A stretch of DNA of 64,000 nt, taken from Mesorhizobium sp. M00.F.Ca.ET.216.01.1.1. Its GTDB lineage: Bacteria; Pseudomonadota; Alphaproteobacteria; Rhizobiales; Rhizobiaceae. Where the stretch lies: contig NZ_SADR02000007.1 of the NCBI RefSeq assembly GCF_004010325.2, forward strand, positions 62,001 through 126,000. Reading direction: 5' to 3'. The translations under genes were made by a program, and so were the position numbers. Shown one piece after another: positions 26,065 to 35,027 of the stretch. The notes beneath the pieces were generated by a model. That model ran no database searches and was not told the origin of the DNA. It saw only the letters and a list, made by a program, of their open reading frames with translations. The stretch's first letter is position 1. Each line of letters begins with the position of its first letter.

Positions 26065-27171
26065 GTGCGAATAGTATTTGTTCTCTCTGGCTTAGGTGCT
26101 GGTGGCGCAGAAAAAATTGTAAATCTGCTCGCGCACCACCGCGACAAGAACAAAGATTCAGTTCACGTGATTGCGGTCAATGCTGAACGCCCGCAATCAT
26201 ACTTTCCATACGATAGCTCCATAAAAATAGAAGTAATACCCCAGTGGCGAGGTTCTTGCCGTATCTGTGCAACGGCATTCAAGCTGATCGAGCTTCGGCG
26301 GCGGCTTCGAGCCCTCAAGCCCGATCTTGTCGTGTCCTTCCTGACAAAGATCAATATCCTGGTGGGAGTTGCAACCCTTGGCCTGGACACGGCGACGATC
26401 ATCTCGGAACGCAACAACTACAGGGTGCAGAGCATGAGCCCTTTTTGGCGGCTATTTGCTCCTTTTATCGCGCGCTGTGCCTCACGACTGGTCATGCAGA
26501 CCAACTTGGCTCGCAGTTTCCTGCCGGACCGTCTCAAGGCAAAGGCCGTCGTTATTCCGAACCCTGTGACGCCGCCTGAAGGTTTTTCCCGATCTTCAGG
26601 TGGTGGAACAAGGTTCGTCGCGGTCGGCAGGTTGGAGAAACAGAAGGGCTTCGATCTTCTGCTCGAAGCGTTTTCCCGCGTCGCCCGCCAATTGCCAATG
26701 GTCACGCTGGTCATTTTCGGCGAAGGACCGGAGCGGGCCGCTCTTGAGCAACAGGCGAGGGGCCTAGGGATTGCGGACCGTGTTCGGATGCCAGGCGTTA
26801 CGAACTCGCCCGTAGGCTGGCTTTCTGTCGGGGATATTTTCGTCCTGAGTTCACGCTTCGAAGGATTTCCGAACGTCCTTCTCGAGGCGCTGATGGCTGG
26901 AATGGCCACTGTTGCGTTCGATTGTCCGTGGGGCCCCGCCGATATACTGCGCACCGAGGGCACCGGTCTGCTGGTTCCGGCGGAGGACGTCGATCGGCTT
27001 GCCGAAGCACTTCGACGTGTCGCAATCGACCAGCCCTTGCGGCAGAAATTGGCGGCGTCCGGCCCTCTTGTCGCGGCGCGTTACTCCAAGTCGGCCGTCT
27101 TTGCGCAATGGGACGAATTAATCTCGAACGTCGTGAAAGGCCGGGCGGTCAATCTGCCGGTGCAGGGCTGA
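26065..27171 (+). CDS. GT4-family glycosyltransferase (AmsD-like)
   Basis: GT-B fold glycosyltransferase of about 368 residues. The N-terminus reads IVFVLSGLGAGGAEKIV; the ISERNN motif near residue 112 and FDCPWGPADIL near 290 are typical of amylovoran AmsD-like GT4 enzymes. The donor site has GRLEKQKGFDLLLEAF and the E-x7-E in RFEGFPNVLLEALMAG. The start is GTG 26065, 26 bases after the response regulator; a frame from 26005 would overlap that gene without family support. It is a clear paralogue of the protein at 40723. Confidence 0.92.
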   Translation: MRIVFVLSGLGAGGAEKIVNLLAHHRDKNKDSVHVIAVNAERPQSYFPYDSSIKIEVIPQWRGSCRICATAFKLIELRRRLRALKPDLVVSFLTKINILVGVATLGLDTATIISERNNYRVQSMSPFWRLFAPFIARCASRLVMQTNLARSFLPDRLKAKAVVIPNPVTPPEGFSRSSGGGTRFVAVGRLEKQKGFDLLLEAFSRVARQLPMVTLVIFGEGPERAALEQQARGLGIADRVRMPGVTNSPVGWLSVGDIFVLSSRFEGFPNVLLEALMAGMATVAFDCPWGPADILRTEGTGLLVPAEDVDRLAEALRRVAIDQPLRQKLAASGPLVAARYSKSAVFAQWDELISNVVKGRAVNLPVQG

Positions 27172-27412
27172 TGCAGCATGGGAAGAGCCTCGTGACATGG
27201 TGACGGATGGTTGTAATGACGACCGCCTCGCCAAGTGTCGCGACGTCGATGCGCATGCTCGACCACTTGCCGGCGTTGCTGGTGATGAGCGTTTGGGAGA
27301 ACGATCAGACAGCAATGCATCTTTGACGGCCCAGCGCGATTCCCTCGGCCGCGTGATGGCCGATTGGAACGGCGTTCCAGCACCAGTTCCTACAGCGCGG
27401 TCGTTTGACAAA

Positions 27413-28270
27413 ATGGCAAAGGCAAATCTTGCGAAACGCATTTGGCGCCGCACAACCAACTCGATCCGTCTGGCATCTGTTGCCGCCAGGTCAGATGCCG
27501 TCCTGGTTTCCTATCCAAAATCCGGCCGCACCTGGTTTCGGTTCATACTCTCAACCTATTTCGCGCGCGCCTTCGGCCTGGGGTTGGACGTCGACCTCCA
27601 CAGCATGTTCACGGTATTGCCGAATTTCGACATGGATCCCGTCAGGGGATTCCCTGCATTTGCGTTTGGTCAATTTCGACCAAAATTGCCCCTGGTTCCG
27701 GTAAGCCACTTGGGTCACCAAAGACGGCTGTTCCTAAATCGCCCAGTGATATTCATGGTGCGCGATCCACGCGACTTGATCGTCTCGGCGTACTTCCATG
27801 CCACCCGCCAGAAGCATAGGTTCCAAGGGGATATCGGGCAGTTCATAAGCGATCGGGATCACGGACTACCGTCGCTGGTTCGATATCTGAACGGCTGGTC
27901 GGCAGGGGTCGCGGCCCGTAGGGCGCACGTTCTCAGCTATGAAAATTTGTCCTCGAACACAGAGCACGAAACGGCGAAGGTTCTGTCATTCCTTGGCTGT
28001 GAGATCAACTTGCCCGAGCTTGCGAGGGCAGTGGAGGCGAGCCGGTTCAGCTCCATGCAAGAGCAGGAGAGATCGATGGGACTGCCCGCACACGATTACG
28101 ACCGAAGCGACAGCGAAAGCCTGAGAATGCGGCGTGGCCAGGTTGGAGGATTTGCAGATTACCTCGACGTCAAACAGATTGCCATGATCGAAGGGACTTG
28201 CGCCCGCGAGCTGACACTTGCGGCGAAGAAACTGTTAGCGAGCACGGGTTTGCCGCTCGCAGCTTGCTAA
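27413..28270 (+). CDS. Sulfotransferase domain protein
   Basis: Second predicted PAPS-dependent sulfotransferase, of the Sulfotransfer_1 type and different from the one at 11433. The 5'-phosphosulfate loop is SYPKSGRTWFRFIL, the 3'-phosphate motif is VRDPRDLIVSAYFH, and the C-terminal RRGQVGGFADYL corresponds to the R-x-G-x-x-G motif. Length is about 285 residues from ATG 27413. An ATG at 27356 or a start at 27197 would lengthen it, and no clear ribosome site decides between them. It follows the glycosyltransferase in the same direction. The substrate is unknown. Confidence 0.87.
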   Translation: MAKANLAKRIWRRTTNSIRLASVAARSDAVLVSYPKSGRTWFRFILSTYFARAFGLGLDVDLHSMFTVLPNFDMDPVRGFPAFAFGQFRPKLPLVPVSHLGHQRRLFLNRPVIFMVRDPRDLIVSAYFHATRQKHRFQGDIGQFISDRDHGLPSLVRYLNGWSAGVAARRAHVLSYENLSSNTEHETAKVLSFLGCEINLPELARAVEASRFSSMQEQERSMGLPAHDYDRSDSESLRMRRGQVGGFADYLDVKQIAMIEGTCARELTLAAKKLLASTGLPLAAC

Positions 28271-28355
28271 TCGCCTGAGGGACAACGGCATAGGTCGTTG
28301 CCGCTCAGTCCGATCCCGAAATCCGCATGGTCACCGCGATCAGCGGCCCGAGCGA

Positions 28356-29960
28356 TCATTCTGCCGCGCCGGACCGGACGTACAGGGTCCCGGTGCCATA
28401 TCGATCTGTAATCGCAAAACCGGGCACGGGCGCATAGCCGTTCTTCTTCGCATAGGCGAGCAGCGGCTGTTCAAGGGTCTGATCGAACCCGAGCAAGAGC
28501 GCTGCCGGCGAATCAGCATCGAGAAGTGCACCGACTTGCGCGGATGAGGTCATGCGGTAGTACCTGGCTGTCTCAGGCGCGGCAATATCGGCGGTTCGAT
28601 AGGCAAATGGCCCCGTCGCGAGTTCGGGATATACGTCGAGGCCGCCTTCAAGCGGGTAGATCGGCGACAGGGTCGCGACCTTGCCGCTGACGTGAGCTGC
28701 GGCGAGACGCTCTGCGATGGCGACACCCTCGGCGTGAACGCGCATGACAGTCCACTTTTCCGGCCGAATAACCGTGCCCAGATGTTGCACCAAACGCGGT
28801 GCTGCCATCGCCAACACGATAATGGTGGCGGCCGTGAGGGCAGGCTGCACGTTCTTGCGAGCATCAGGCATGAGCCTGGCGAACAGAAGCGCTAGGGCCA
28901 GCGGCAAGCAAACGAGCGGTGGGGCAAAATACTGCGGGTAACTTGGAGTCGGAATGAAACTGAACACGATTGCGAGGACAAGCGCCCCGAGCACGATGGC
29001 CATCGAACCCGAAGGCAGCAACCAGTGACCGCGACGCCTGTCCACGGTCCAACGCTGCGTCGTGATGAGCAGCGTCAGCAGCGCGGCGAGCGGAACGGCT
29101 ACCGAGCCGTCCAGCCAGATGCCCGATGCCAGCTTGAGTTTGCCCGAAAGCGTGGTGATGTGATCGTCGTCCGCCCCGAGCATCTGAAAATACTGGGCGT
29201 GCGGGCCGAGGTGATAGCCCAGCACATGCGCAAGAAACCGTGCGGGATCGGCTATGAGGTAGGTGAGAATGGGCAAGGCGCCTACCAGCCCGCCCACCGT
29301 CAATGGGACAACCACCTGCATGACGCGGTGCCGGATGCCCTCCGGGCGCGGCATGAGGAAGGCAGCGATCGCCACCGGCGGAATGAATGCGACCGCGCTG
29401 ATCTTGAAAGCCCCGGCAACTGACAGGCAAAACCCTGCCAAAGCAACCAGGACTGGCTTGGTACGGTCGTGGTTTACGCCGAGGATGAACAGCCCAAGCC
29501 CGAGAAACAGGAAGGGCAGGGGCAGCAGATTGTTCGTTGCCGCCACACCGGTCTGAGCCAGAAAGAGCTCGTTTGCGAGTGACAGGACCACGATGCACCA
29601 GCTCGCCACCCCGGAACGCGTCAGGGCGAAGCTGACGATGCCGATGCTTGCCGCCAATAAGAGCCATCCTGCCAAGACCCCGAGGCGACCGCTAAGCAGC
29701 AGGTAGTCGGATCCGGTCAGCTTTCTGACCCCATAGAACCACCACGCGGATCCGGGCGGATGGTTGTAAAAAAAGTCTAGGTATAGTCGATGGTTCTCCA
29801 GCAACCGGATGGGTGGAACGAAAAGCTCTTCATCTAGGCGTAGTTCGTAGTTCAAGATTCGAACCGCCAGACACGCGAATAACAAGACGGAAAGAAAGGC
29901 AATCGACCCGGAGACCAGTGGGGATGTCCTGGTGTCGATACGCTCAACGGATTTGTGCAT
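28356..29960 (-). CDS. GT39/ArnT-like membrane glycosyltransferase
   Basis: Integral membrane protein of 534 residues with about 11 helices. The first periplasmic loop has the acidic pair in LRLDEELF (near residue 42) and FFYNHPPGSAWWFYGVRKL, which fits the GT-C fold of protein mannosyltransferase and ArnT families. These enzymes use polyprenyl-phosphate sugars in the periplasm. The C-terminal soluble part (about 400-534) is a separate domain with no recognised motif. The polyprenyl-phosphate sugar donor could come from the GtrB-like GT2 at 36032 (inference). It is transcribed alone, divergent from the CDP-sugar operon. Confidence 0.8.
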   Translation of the reverse strand: MHKSVERIDTRTSPLVSGSIAFLSVLLFACLAVRILNYELRLDEELFVPPIRLLENHRLYLDFFYNHPPGSAWWFYGVRKLTGSDYLLLSGRLGVLAGWLLLAASIGIVSFALTRSGVASWCIVVLSLANELFLAQTGVAATNNLLPLPFLFLGLGLFILGVNHDRTKPVLVALAGFCLSVAGAFKISAVAFIPPVAIAAFLMPRPEGIRHRVMQVVVPLTVGGLVGALPILTYLIADPARFLAHVLGYHLGPHAQYFQMLGADDDHITTLSGKLKLASGIWLDGSVAVPLAALLTLLITTQRWTVDRRRGHWLLPSGSMAIVLGALVLAIVFSFIPTPSYPQYFAPPLVCLPLALALLFARLMPDARKNVQPALTAATIIVLAMAAPRLVQHLGTVIRPEKWTVMRVHAEGVAIAERLAAAHVSGKVATLSPIYPLEGGLDVYPELATGPFAYRTADIAAPETARYYRMTSSAQVGALLDADSPAALLLGFDQTLEQPLLAYAKKNGYAPVPGFAITDRYGTGTLYVRSGAAE

Positions 29961-30486
29961 GGCAGCTTCCTAGCAAGTGGCCATTGCTCGGCTCGCGAAA
30001 GCGACGCCGCGCTTCGCCCTGAAAACGCAGCCGACAAGAACCAGCACTATCGATGTGATCGCGAACCTTGCATGCTGCATGGACAACCCGTCTCGTCGAC
30101 CTGCTTCGGCCTGCCTGGAACCCGCCTTATCCAGCGTGGTCGCGACCTTTCAGCTTTAGCATCTGAAATGCCGAACAGCCCGGATATTTTCTGGAAAACC
30201 AGACGGTGTTAACCCGGCAAGCGGCGAGGATTAGCCTGACAGCCGGCAACTTGCCGACCTCCTGATATTGTTTCATGTTTCAAACCCGGAGCAAATCTGC
30301 TTCGGCGCCGGCCGATGGGTTTCGGTTCATCCGGCCGAGGGTGTCTGATTCTGTGGCTTTACTTCGAACTTCAAGTAAATCCGGCTCCGCGGCACTGACG
30401 TGTCATACTACGCCAGCGCTCAGAGCATGTAGCAAGCTGGCAATGACGGCCTGGCAAACGGGCCGCCGAGACGCGCGAGGTCCGTC
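29961..30486. other. Divergent intergenic region upstream of the CDP-sugar operon
   Basis: A 526-base gap between divergent genes. I see no convincing gene. It should contain the promoter of the eight-gene operon starting at rfbF. An AT-richer part lies near 30180-30290. Confidence 0.45.
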
Positions 30487-31329
30487 ATGAAAGTTGTTCT
30501 TTTGGCCGGAGGTCTTGGCTCTCGCCTGGCCGAGGAAACCACCCGCGTTCCAAAGCCGATGGTGGAGGTCGGCGGACGCCCGATCATACTTCATGTCATG
30601 GATATCTATAGCCACTGGGGCTTTCACGACTTCATCGTCGCTGGCGGCTACAAGTGTATGTCGATCAAGGCCTTTTTCCACAACTTCCATCTGTCCACAG
30701 CGGACTTCACGGTGGCTCTGGGAAGCGGTTCGATGATCCTGCGACCGACCCGGCCACTCGATTGGAATGTCTCGGTCGTCGACACAGGCCTTTCGACCAT
30801 GACGGGTGGCCGCCTGCTGCGGCTACGCGACTGGCTCGACCGCGATACCTTCATGGTAACGTATTCGGACGGTGTCGGTAACATCGACCTTGAGGCACTG
30901 CTTGCCTTCCACCGCTCGCACGGGCGGTTGGCGACGGTTTCGGCCGTGCAGCCACCGGCGCGCTTCGGCAATCTAGAGATCGAAGGCGACCAGGTGATCG
31001 AGTTCACCGAAAAGGTCCGCAAGCACGAGACCTGGATCAACGGTGGTTTCTTCGTCTTCGAGCCGGGTGTCCTCGATTACATTCCTGGGCTGGATGAACC
31101 GCTCGAGATGTCACCACTCACCAATCTTGCGCGAGACGGCCAGCTTTTTGCCTACAAGCACAAAGGGTTCTGGCATCCAATGGATACGGTACGCGATCGC
31201 GACTACCTGGATGGGCTATGCGAATCCGACGAGCCGCCATGGCTGCAATTCGCACCGGGCGAACTGTCTTCCGTTGGGTCGTTGACGCCGTCCATAGCAG
31301 GTGAAGGCCGTGGCCGCATTCGTGGATGA
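30487..31329 (+). CDS. rfbF: Glucose-1-phosphate cytidylyltransferase
   Basis: Makes CDP-glucose from CTP and glucose-1-phosphate, the entry to CDP-linked deoxysugars. The nucleotidyltransferase signature LLAGGLGSRLAEE...PKPM is at residues 5-25, and the family-specific parts MDIYSHWGFHDFIVAGGYK, VTYSDGVGNIDL and WINGGFFVFEPGVLDYI are all present. At 280 residues it is slightly longer than the usual 255-260 because of a C-terminal tail that overlaps the next gene by 29 bases. The ATG at 30487 has a GAGGT ribosome site. It is the first gene of the operon. Confidence 0.95.
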   Translation: MKVVLLAGGLGSRLAEETTRVPKPMVEVGGRPIILHVMDIYSHWGFHDFIVAGGYKCMSIKAFFHNFHLSTADFTVALGSGSMILRPTRPLDWNVSVVDTGLSTMTGGRLLRLRDWLDRDTFMVTYSDGVGNIDLEALLAFHRSHGRLATVSAVQPPARFGNLEIEGDQVIEFTEKVRKHETWINGGFFVFEPGVLDYIPGLDEPLEMSPLTNLARDGQLFAYKHKGFWHPMDTVRDRDYLDGLCESDEPPWLQFAPGELSSVGSLTPSIAGEGRGRIRG

Positions 31330-32458
31330 AGTATATCTGAGAGACGCACTGGCCGGCCGTCGCGTGCTGGTCACGGGGCATACCGGTTTCAAGGGCGGAT
31401 GGCTTTGCCTCTGGCTGCGCCGCCTTGGTGCTACAGTCGTGGGCGTTGCACTGCCGCCGCAAGAGCGTTCTTTCTGCACTGCGGTCGGCCTCGAGGCGCT
31501 CATCGACAGCCGCAACGGCGACATCCGTAACGAGACAGGTTTTCAAAAGCTTGTCGAAGGCCAGGACTACGATCTTGTCATCCACATGGCCGCCCAGGCT
31601 TTCGTCAGGGCGTCGTATGAGGATCCAATCGGCACCTATATGACCAACGTCATCGGGACGGCTGTGGTCCTGGAGGCAGCCCGCCGAATGCCTTCGCTGC
31701 GTGGCATCATCGTGGTCACCAGTGACAAATGCTACCAGAACCGCGAATGGGTCTGGGGTTATCGCGAGCTTGATCCAATGGGCGGCCGCGACCCGTACAG
31801 TTCGTCGAAGGGCTGCGCCGAACTGGTTGCCGCAGCATATCGTTCCTCGTTCTTCAACAATCGCGACGGACCGCAACTCGCAACCGTTCGTGCGGGCAAC
31901 GTCATCGGCGGAGGAGACTGGGGTGTCGACAGGTTGATTCCCGACCTGGTGCGCGCATCCGAGACTGGTTCTCCTGCCCGAATACGCAATCCAAGGAATG
32001 TCCGTCCCTGGCAGCACGTGCTGGAGCCGGTGCGGGGCTACCTTATGCTTGCCGCCCGGTTGATCGACACCGGGTCAGCTTTCGCCGGAGGCTGGAACTT
32101 CGGCTGCGACAGGGATGCGGCCGTCGACGTGATCACCTTGGCAGATCTGGTTGTCGAGAAGTGGAATGGAGGCGCGCCCCGCTACATGGTGGAGAAACGC
32201 GCCAACGAGCCGCCGGAGTCCGCCGTCCTTCGTCTCGACAGTACGAAATCCTACGTCGAACTTGGTTGGAAGCCGCTGTTGTCCATTGGCGAGGCCGTCT
32301 CGATGACGGTCGAGTGGCATTTGAGATACCAGCAGAACCCCAGTTCAATTCGGCAGTTCTCGCAGCAGCAGATCGCCGAATACGCCGCGGCATGGTCAGT
32401 CAGCCGCGAGAAGGCTTCCGAGACTGAACCCAGCATAGGGGTGCCTGCATGCGTGTAA
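31301..32458 (+). CDS. rfbG: CDP-glucose 4,6-dehydratase
   Basis: Extended short-chain dehydrogenase that converts CDP-glucose to CDP-4-keto-6-deoxyglucose with bound NAD. The NAD motif TGHTGFKGGWL is the variant typical of RfbG. Also visible are HMAAQAFVRASYEDP, VTSDKCYQN and the catalytic YSSSKGCAELVA (Y-x3-K). The 385-residue length is close to the usual 355-370. The start may be GTG 31301, 31310 or 31322; 31310 has AGGTGAAGG upstream. It overlaps rfbF at its start and the next gene by 10 bases at its end. Confidence 0.95.
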   Translation: MKAVAAFVDEVYLRDALAGRRVLVTGHTGFKGGWLCLWLRRLGATVVGVALPPQERSFCTAVGLEALIDSRNGDIRNETGFQKLVEGQDYDLVIHMAAQAFVRASYEDPIGTYMTNVIGTAVVLEAARRMPSLRGIIVVTSDKCYQNREWVWGYRELDPMGGRDPYSSSKGCAELVAAAYRSSFFNNRDGPQLATVRAGNVIGGGDWGVDRLIPDLVRASETGSPARIRNPRNVRPWQHVLEPVRGYLMLAARLIDTGSAFAGGWNFGCDRDAAVDVITLADLVVEKWNGGAPRYMVEKRANEPPESAVLRLDSTKSYVELGWKPLLSIGEAVSMTVEWHLRYQQNPSSIRQFSQQQIAEYAAAWSVSREKASETEPSIGVPACV

Positions 32459-33702
32459 ACTACGGACAGTCCGTTTTTGGCGAAGAGGAAATTGCTGCAG
32501 TTGTTGGCGTTCTCCGTTCATCGACCCAGATGGGGGACAAGGTGCGGGCCATGCAGCAGCGCGTCGCGTGGCTGTTTGCCAAACGCCACGGCATCATGGT
32601 CAATTCCGGTTCGTCGGCTAACTACCTGGCGATCGAAGTACTCAACCTGCCTGTTGGTGCGGAAGTCATTACGCCGGCGCTTACCTTCGCCACCACCGTT
32701 GCGCCCATCATAAGGGCAGGTCTGGTCCCGGTCTTCGTGGACGTCGTCGAGGGGACCTACAACATCGACGTCGCGGCCATCGAACAAAGCATATCGGGCA
32801 AGACGCGAGCGGTGATGATTCCGTCACTCATAGGCAATCTGCCGGACTGGGACCGTATCCGCGCCATTGCGGACAAACACGGCTTGATTGTCATTGAAGA
32901 CAGCGCCGACACGCTCGGCGCGACGCTGCACGGGACGAGTACCGGCACCCGGTCGGACATAAGTACAACGAGTTTCTACGGTTCGCACGTAATCACCGCC
33001 GCCGGAAACGGCGGAATGATCTGCGTCAATGACGACGCGCTAGCCCGTCGCGCCTTGCTGCTTCGCTCATGGGGCCGGACGTCATCGCTCTTCGTCGACT
33101 CCGAGACGATCGAAAACCGTTTCAACGTCGAGCTCGACGGTTTCGCATATGATGCGAAGTTCGTCTTTGAGGAACTCGGCTTCAATGTCGAGCCGTCGGA
33201 GATAGGCGCCGCCTTCGGGCTGGTGCAACTCGACAAGCTTGCGCGCAACATCTCCGCGCGCGAGCGGAACTTCGCCAAGCAGTACGCCTTCTTCAAGGAC
33301 TACAGCGACTGGTTTGTTCTGCCACGGCAATTGCCTGGATCTCGTACGGGCTGGCTAGCCTTCCCACTAACCGTGCGACGCGACGCCCCGTTCACGCGTC
33401 GGGAGATGCAGATATTCCTGGAAAAACGGGACATCCAGACCCGTCCGGTCTTCACCGGCAACATCCTGCGGCAACCGGCGATGGCCGGGAGGAAATATCG
33501 GGCTGCGCCCGATGGCTATCCAGTTGCCGACGACGTCATGCGCGGCGGCATACTGCTTGCCTGCCACCACGGTTTGAACGCTGAACAACTCGACCATATC
33601 CACGAGTCGTTCAGGGAGTTCGCCAAAAGCTTCGCGGCTACGCGCGCCGTCAAACAGCGAGTGGCTCGTGCACCTCTTTCCCAGGCATCGATCGGAGTTT
33701 GA
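32449..33702 (+). CDS. RfbH/ColD-like PLP 3-dehydratase without iron-sulfur cysteines
   Basis: DegT/DnrJ/EryC1/StrS-fold protein of 417 residues in which the PLP Lys is replaced by His (H180 in SFYGSHVITAAGNGG). This is the hallmark of sugar 3-dehydratases (RfbH/E1 and ColD) that remove the C3 hydroxyl with PMP. RfbH/E1 also has four cluster cysteines (C-x57-C-x-C-x7-C). Here the first position is Ala (A153 in EDSADTLG), and WGRTSSLF at 208-215 replaces the Cys-rich WGRDCWC, so no cluster can form. No RfbI-type reductase lies nearby. It therefore resembles ColD, which needs neither (inference). The product would be a CDP-4-keto-3,6-dideoxyhexose. Confidence 0.88.
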   Translation: MRVNYGQSVFGEEEIAAVVGVLRSSTQMGDKVRAMQQRVAWLFAKRHGIMVNSGSSANYLAIEVLNLPVGAEVITPALTFATTVAPIIRAGLVPVFVDVVEGTYNIDVAAIEQSISGKTRAVMIPSLIGNLPDWDRIRAIADKHGLIVIEDSADTLGATLHGTSTGTRSDISTTSFYGSHVITAAGNGGMICVNDDALARRALLLRSWGRTSSLFVDSETIENRFNVELDGFAYDAKFVFEELGFNVEPSEIGAAFGLVQLDKLARNISARERNFAKQYAFFKDYSDWFVLPRQLPGSRTGWLAFPLTVRRDAPFTRREMQIFLEKRDIQTRPVFTGNILRQPAMAGRKYRAAPDGYPVADDVMRGGILLACHHGLNAEQLDHIHESFREFAKSFAATRAVKQRVARAPLSQASIGV

Positions 33703-33703
33703 A

Positions 33704-34930
33704 ATGACCCTCCTCACTGGCTGCCGCACCTGTCTGGCTCCAAATCCCTACATGTTCCTTCCCATGGGCGACCATCCGCCCGCCAACAGCTTCGTGCGTG
33801 CGGAAGACGTTGGAAAGAACCAGCCGGCCTATCCGCTTGATACGCAGGTGTGTTTGGAATGCGGGTTGATCCAGGTGGCCGACCAGGTGCCGGAAGGCTT
33901 CTTCGAGCACTACCTCTACGTTCCTTCCAGCGCCACTTTGATGCACAGCCACTTCGCCGAACTTGCCGAGATCCTGAAGAACGAAGCCAATTCCGGCTTG
34001 GTCGTGGACATCGGCTGCAATGACGGCTTGTTGCTGTCGGCCTGCAACAAGCTCGGATGCAGGACTGTCGGGGTCGATCCGGCCGCCAACCTGGCTGAAG
34101 TCGCCCTGACGCGCGGAGTTGAAGTAGAGGTCGGGTATTTCTCCGACGCGGCGGCCAAGGATCTGGTGGACAAGCATGGCCGGGCGGCAGTGATCGTCAC
34201 CACCAACACCTTCAACCACATCGGCAACCTTCACGATTTCATGGCTGGCGTCAGCCAGTGGCTCGCCGACGACGGGGTAATGGTGATCGAGGTACCCTGG
34301 GCCAAGGAACTCCTCGAGAAGAACGAGTTCGACACGATTTACCACGAACATGTTTCGGAGTTCAGCCTGCTCTCACTGGTCAAGCTCGGTGCGTTCTTCG
34401 GTCTCGTGGTGGCCGATGTGCACCGTCTCGGTGTCCACGGCGGTTCGATGCGCGTCTTCCTGAGACGAGCTGCTGCTGTTACCTCCGTGAAGCCGATCGT
34501 TCCAGAGATGTTGGCCGAAGAGCGCGACGCCGGCATGTTGTCGATCGAGACGTATCAAGCCTTTTCAGCCCGCGTGGACAAGGTGCGGCTAGATCTGAAC
34601 GCGATCCTGGCCGACCTTCATTCGCAAGGTCTCAAGGTTGCCGGCTATGGCGCGCCCGCCAAAGGCAATACCCTATTGAACTTCTTCAAGATCGGACCCG
34701 GCAATCTCGACTATCTCGTCGATCGCAATGCGCTCAAGCAAGGTCTCTTTTCGCCCGGCATGAAGATTCCCATTCGCTCGCCGGAAGCGCTGCTCGACGC
34801 GGAGCGGCCCGACGTGCTGCTGGTCCTCGCCTGGAATTTCTTCGACGAGATACGACTGCAGCAAGAGGACTTCGCTGCACATGGCGGACGGTTTCTCGTT
34901 CCGCTGCCAACGCCTGTTCTCGTCAATTGA
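33704..34930 (+). CDS. Sugar C-methyltransferase (TylC3-like)
   Basis: Class I methyltransferase of 408 residues with three parts: an N-terminal zinc-binding domain (C7-x2-C10 and C50-x2-C53), a SAM-binding domain with VDIGCNDGLLL at 100-110 and HEHVSEFSLLSL near 220, and a C-terminal domain starting VAGYGAPAKGNTLLN. This is the layout of nucleotide-sugar C-methyltransferases such as TylC3. It would add a branched methyl group to the CDP-keto-sugar. The ATG at 33704 follows the upstream stop by one base, with GGAG upstream. It points to a branched-chain sugar in the polymer. Confidence 0.9.
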   Translation: MTLLTGCRTCLAPNPYMFLPMGDHPPANSFVRAEDVGKNQPAYPLDTQVCLECGLIQVADQVPEGFFEHYLYVPSSATLMHSHFAELAEILKNEANSGLVVDIGCNDGLLLSACNKLGCRTVGVDPAANLAEVALTRGVEVEVGYFSDAAAKDLVDKHGRAAVIVTTNTFNHIGNLHDFMAGVSQWLADDGVMVIEVPWAKELLEKNEFDTIYHEHVSEFSLLSLVKLGAFFGLVVADVHRLGVHGGSMRVFLRRAAAVTSVKPIVPEMLAEERDAGMLSIETYQAFSARVDKVRLDLNAILADLHSQGLKVAGYGAPAKGNTLLNFFKIGPGNLDYLVDRNALKQGLFSPGMKIPIRSPEALLDAERPDVLLVLAWNFFDEIRLQQEDFAAHGGRFLVPLPTPVLVN

Positions 34931-35027
34931 ACGGGTCCGCGGAGGTCGGAAAAGAGGTTGGCTGCCGGATGCAGGTATTGACGACCTCAAGCCGTAACAA
35001 GTGGTGGACTGTCCTGGAGTAGATGCG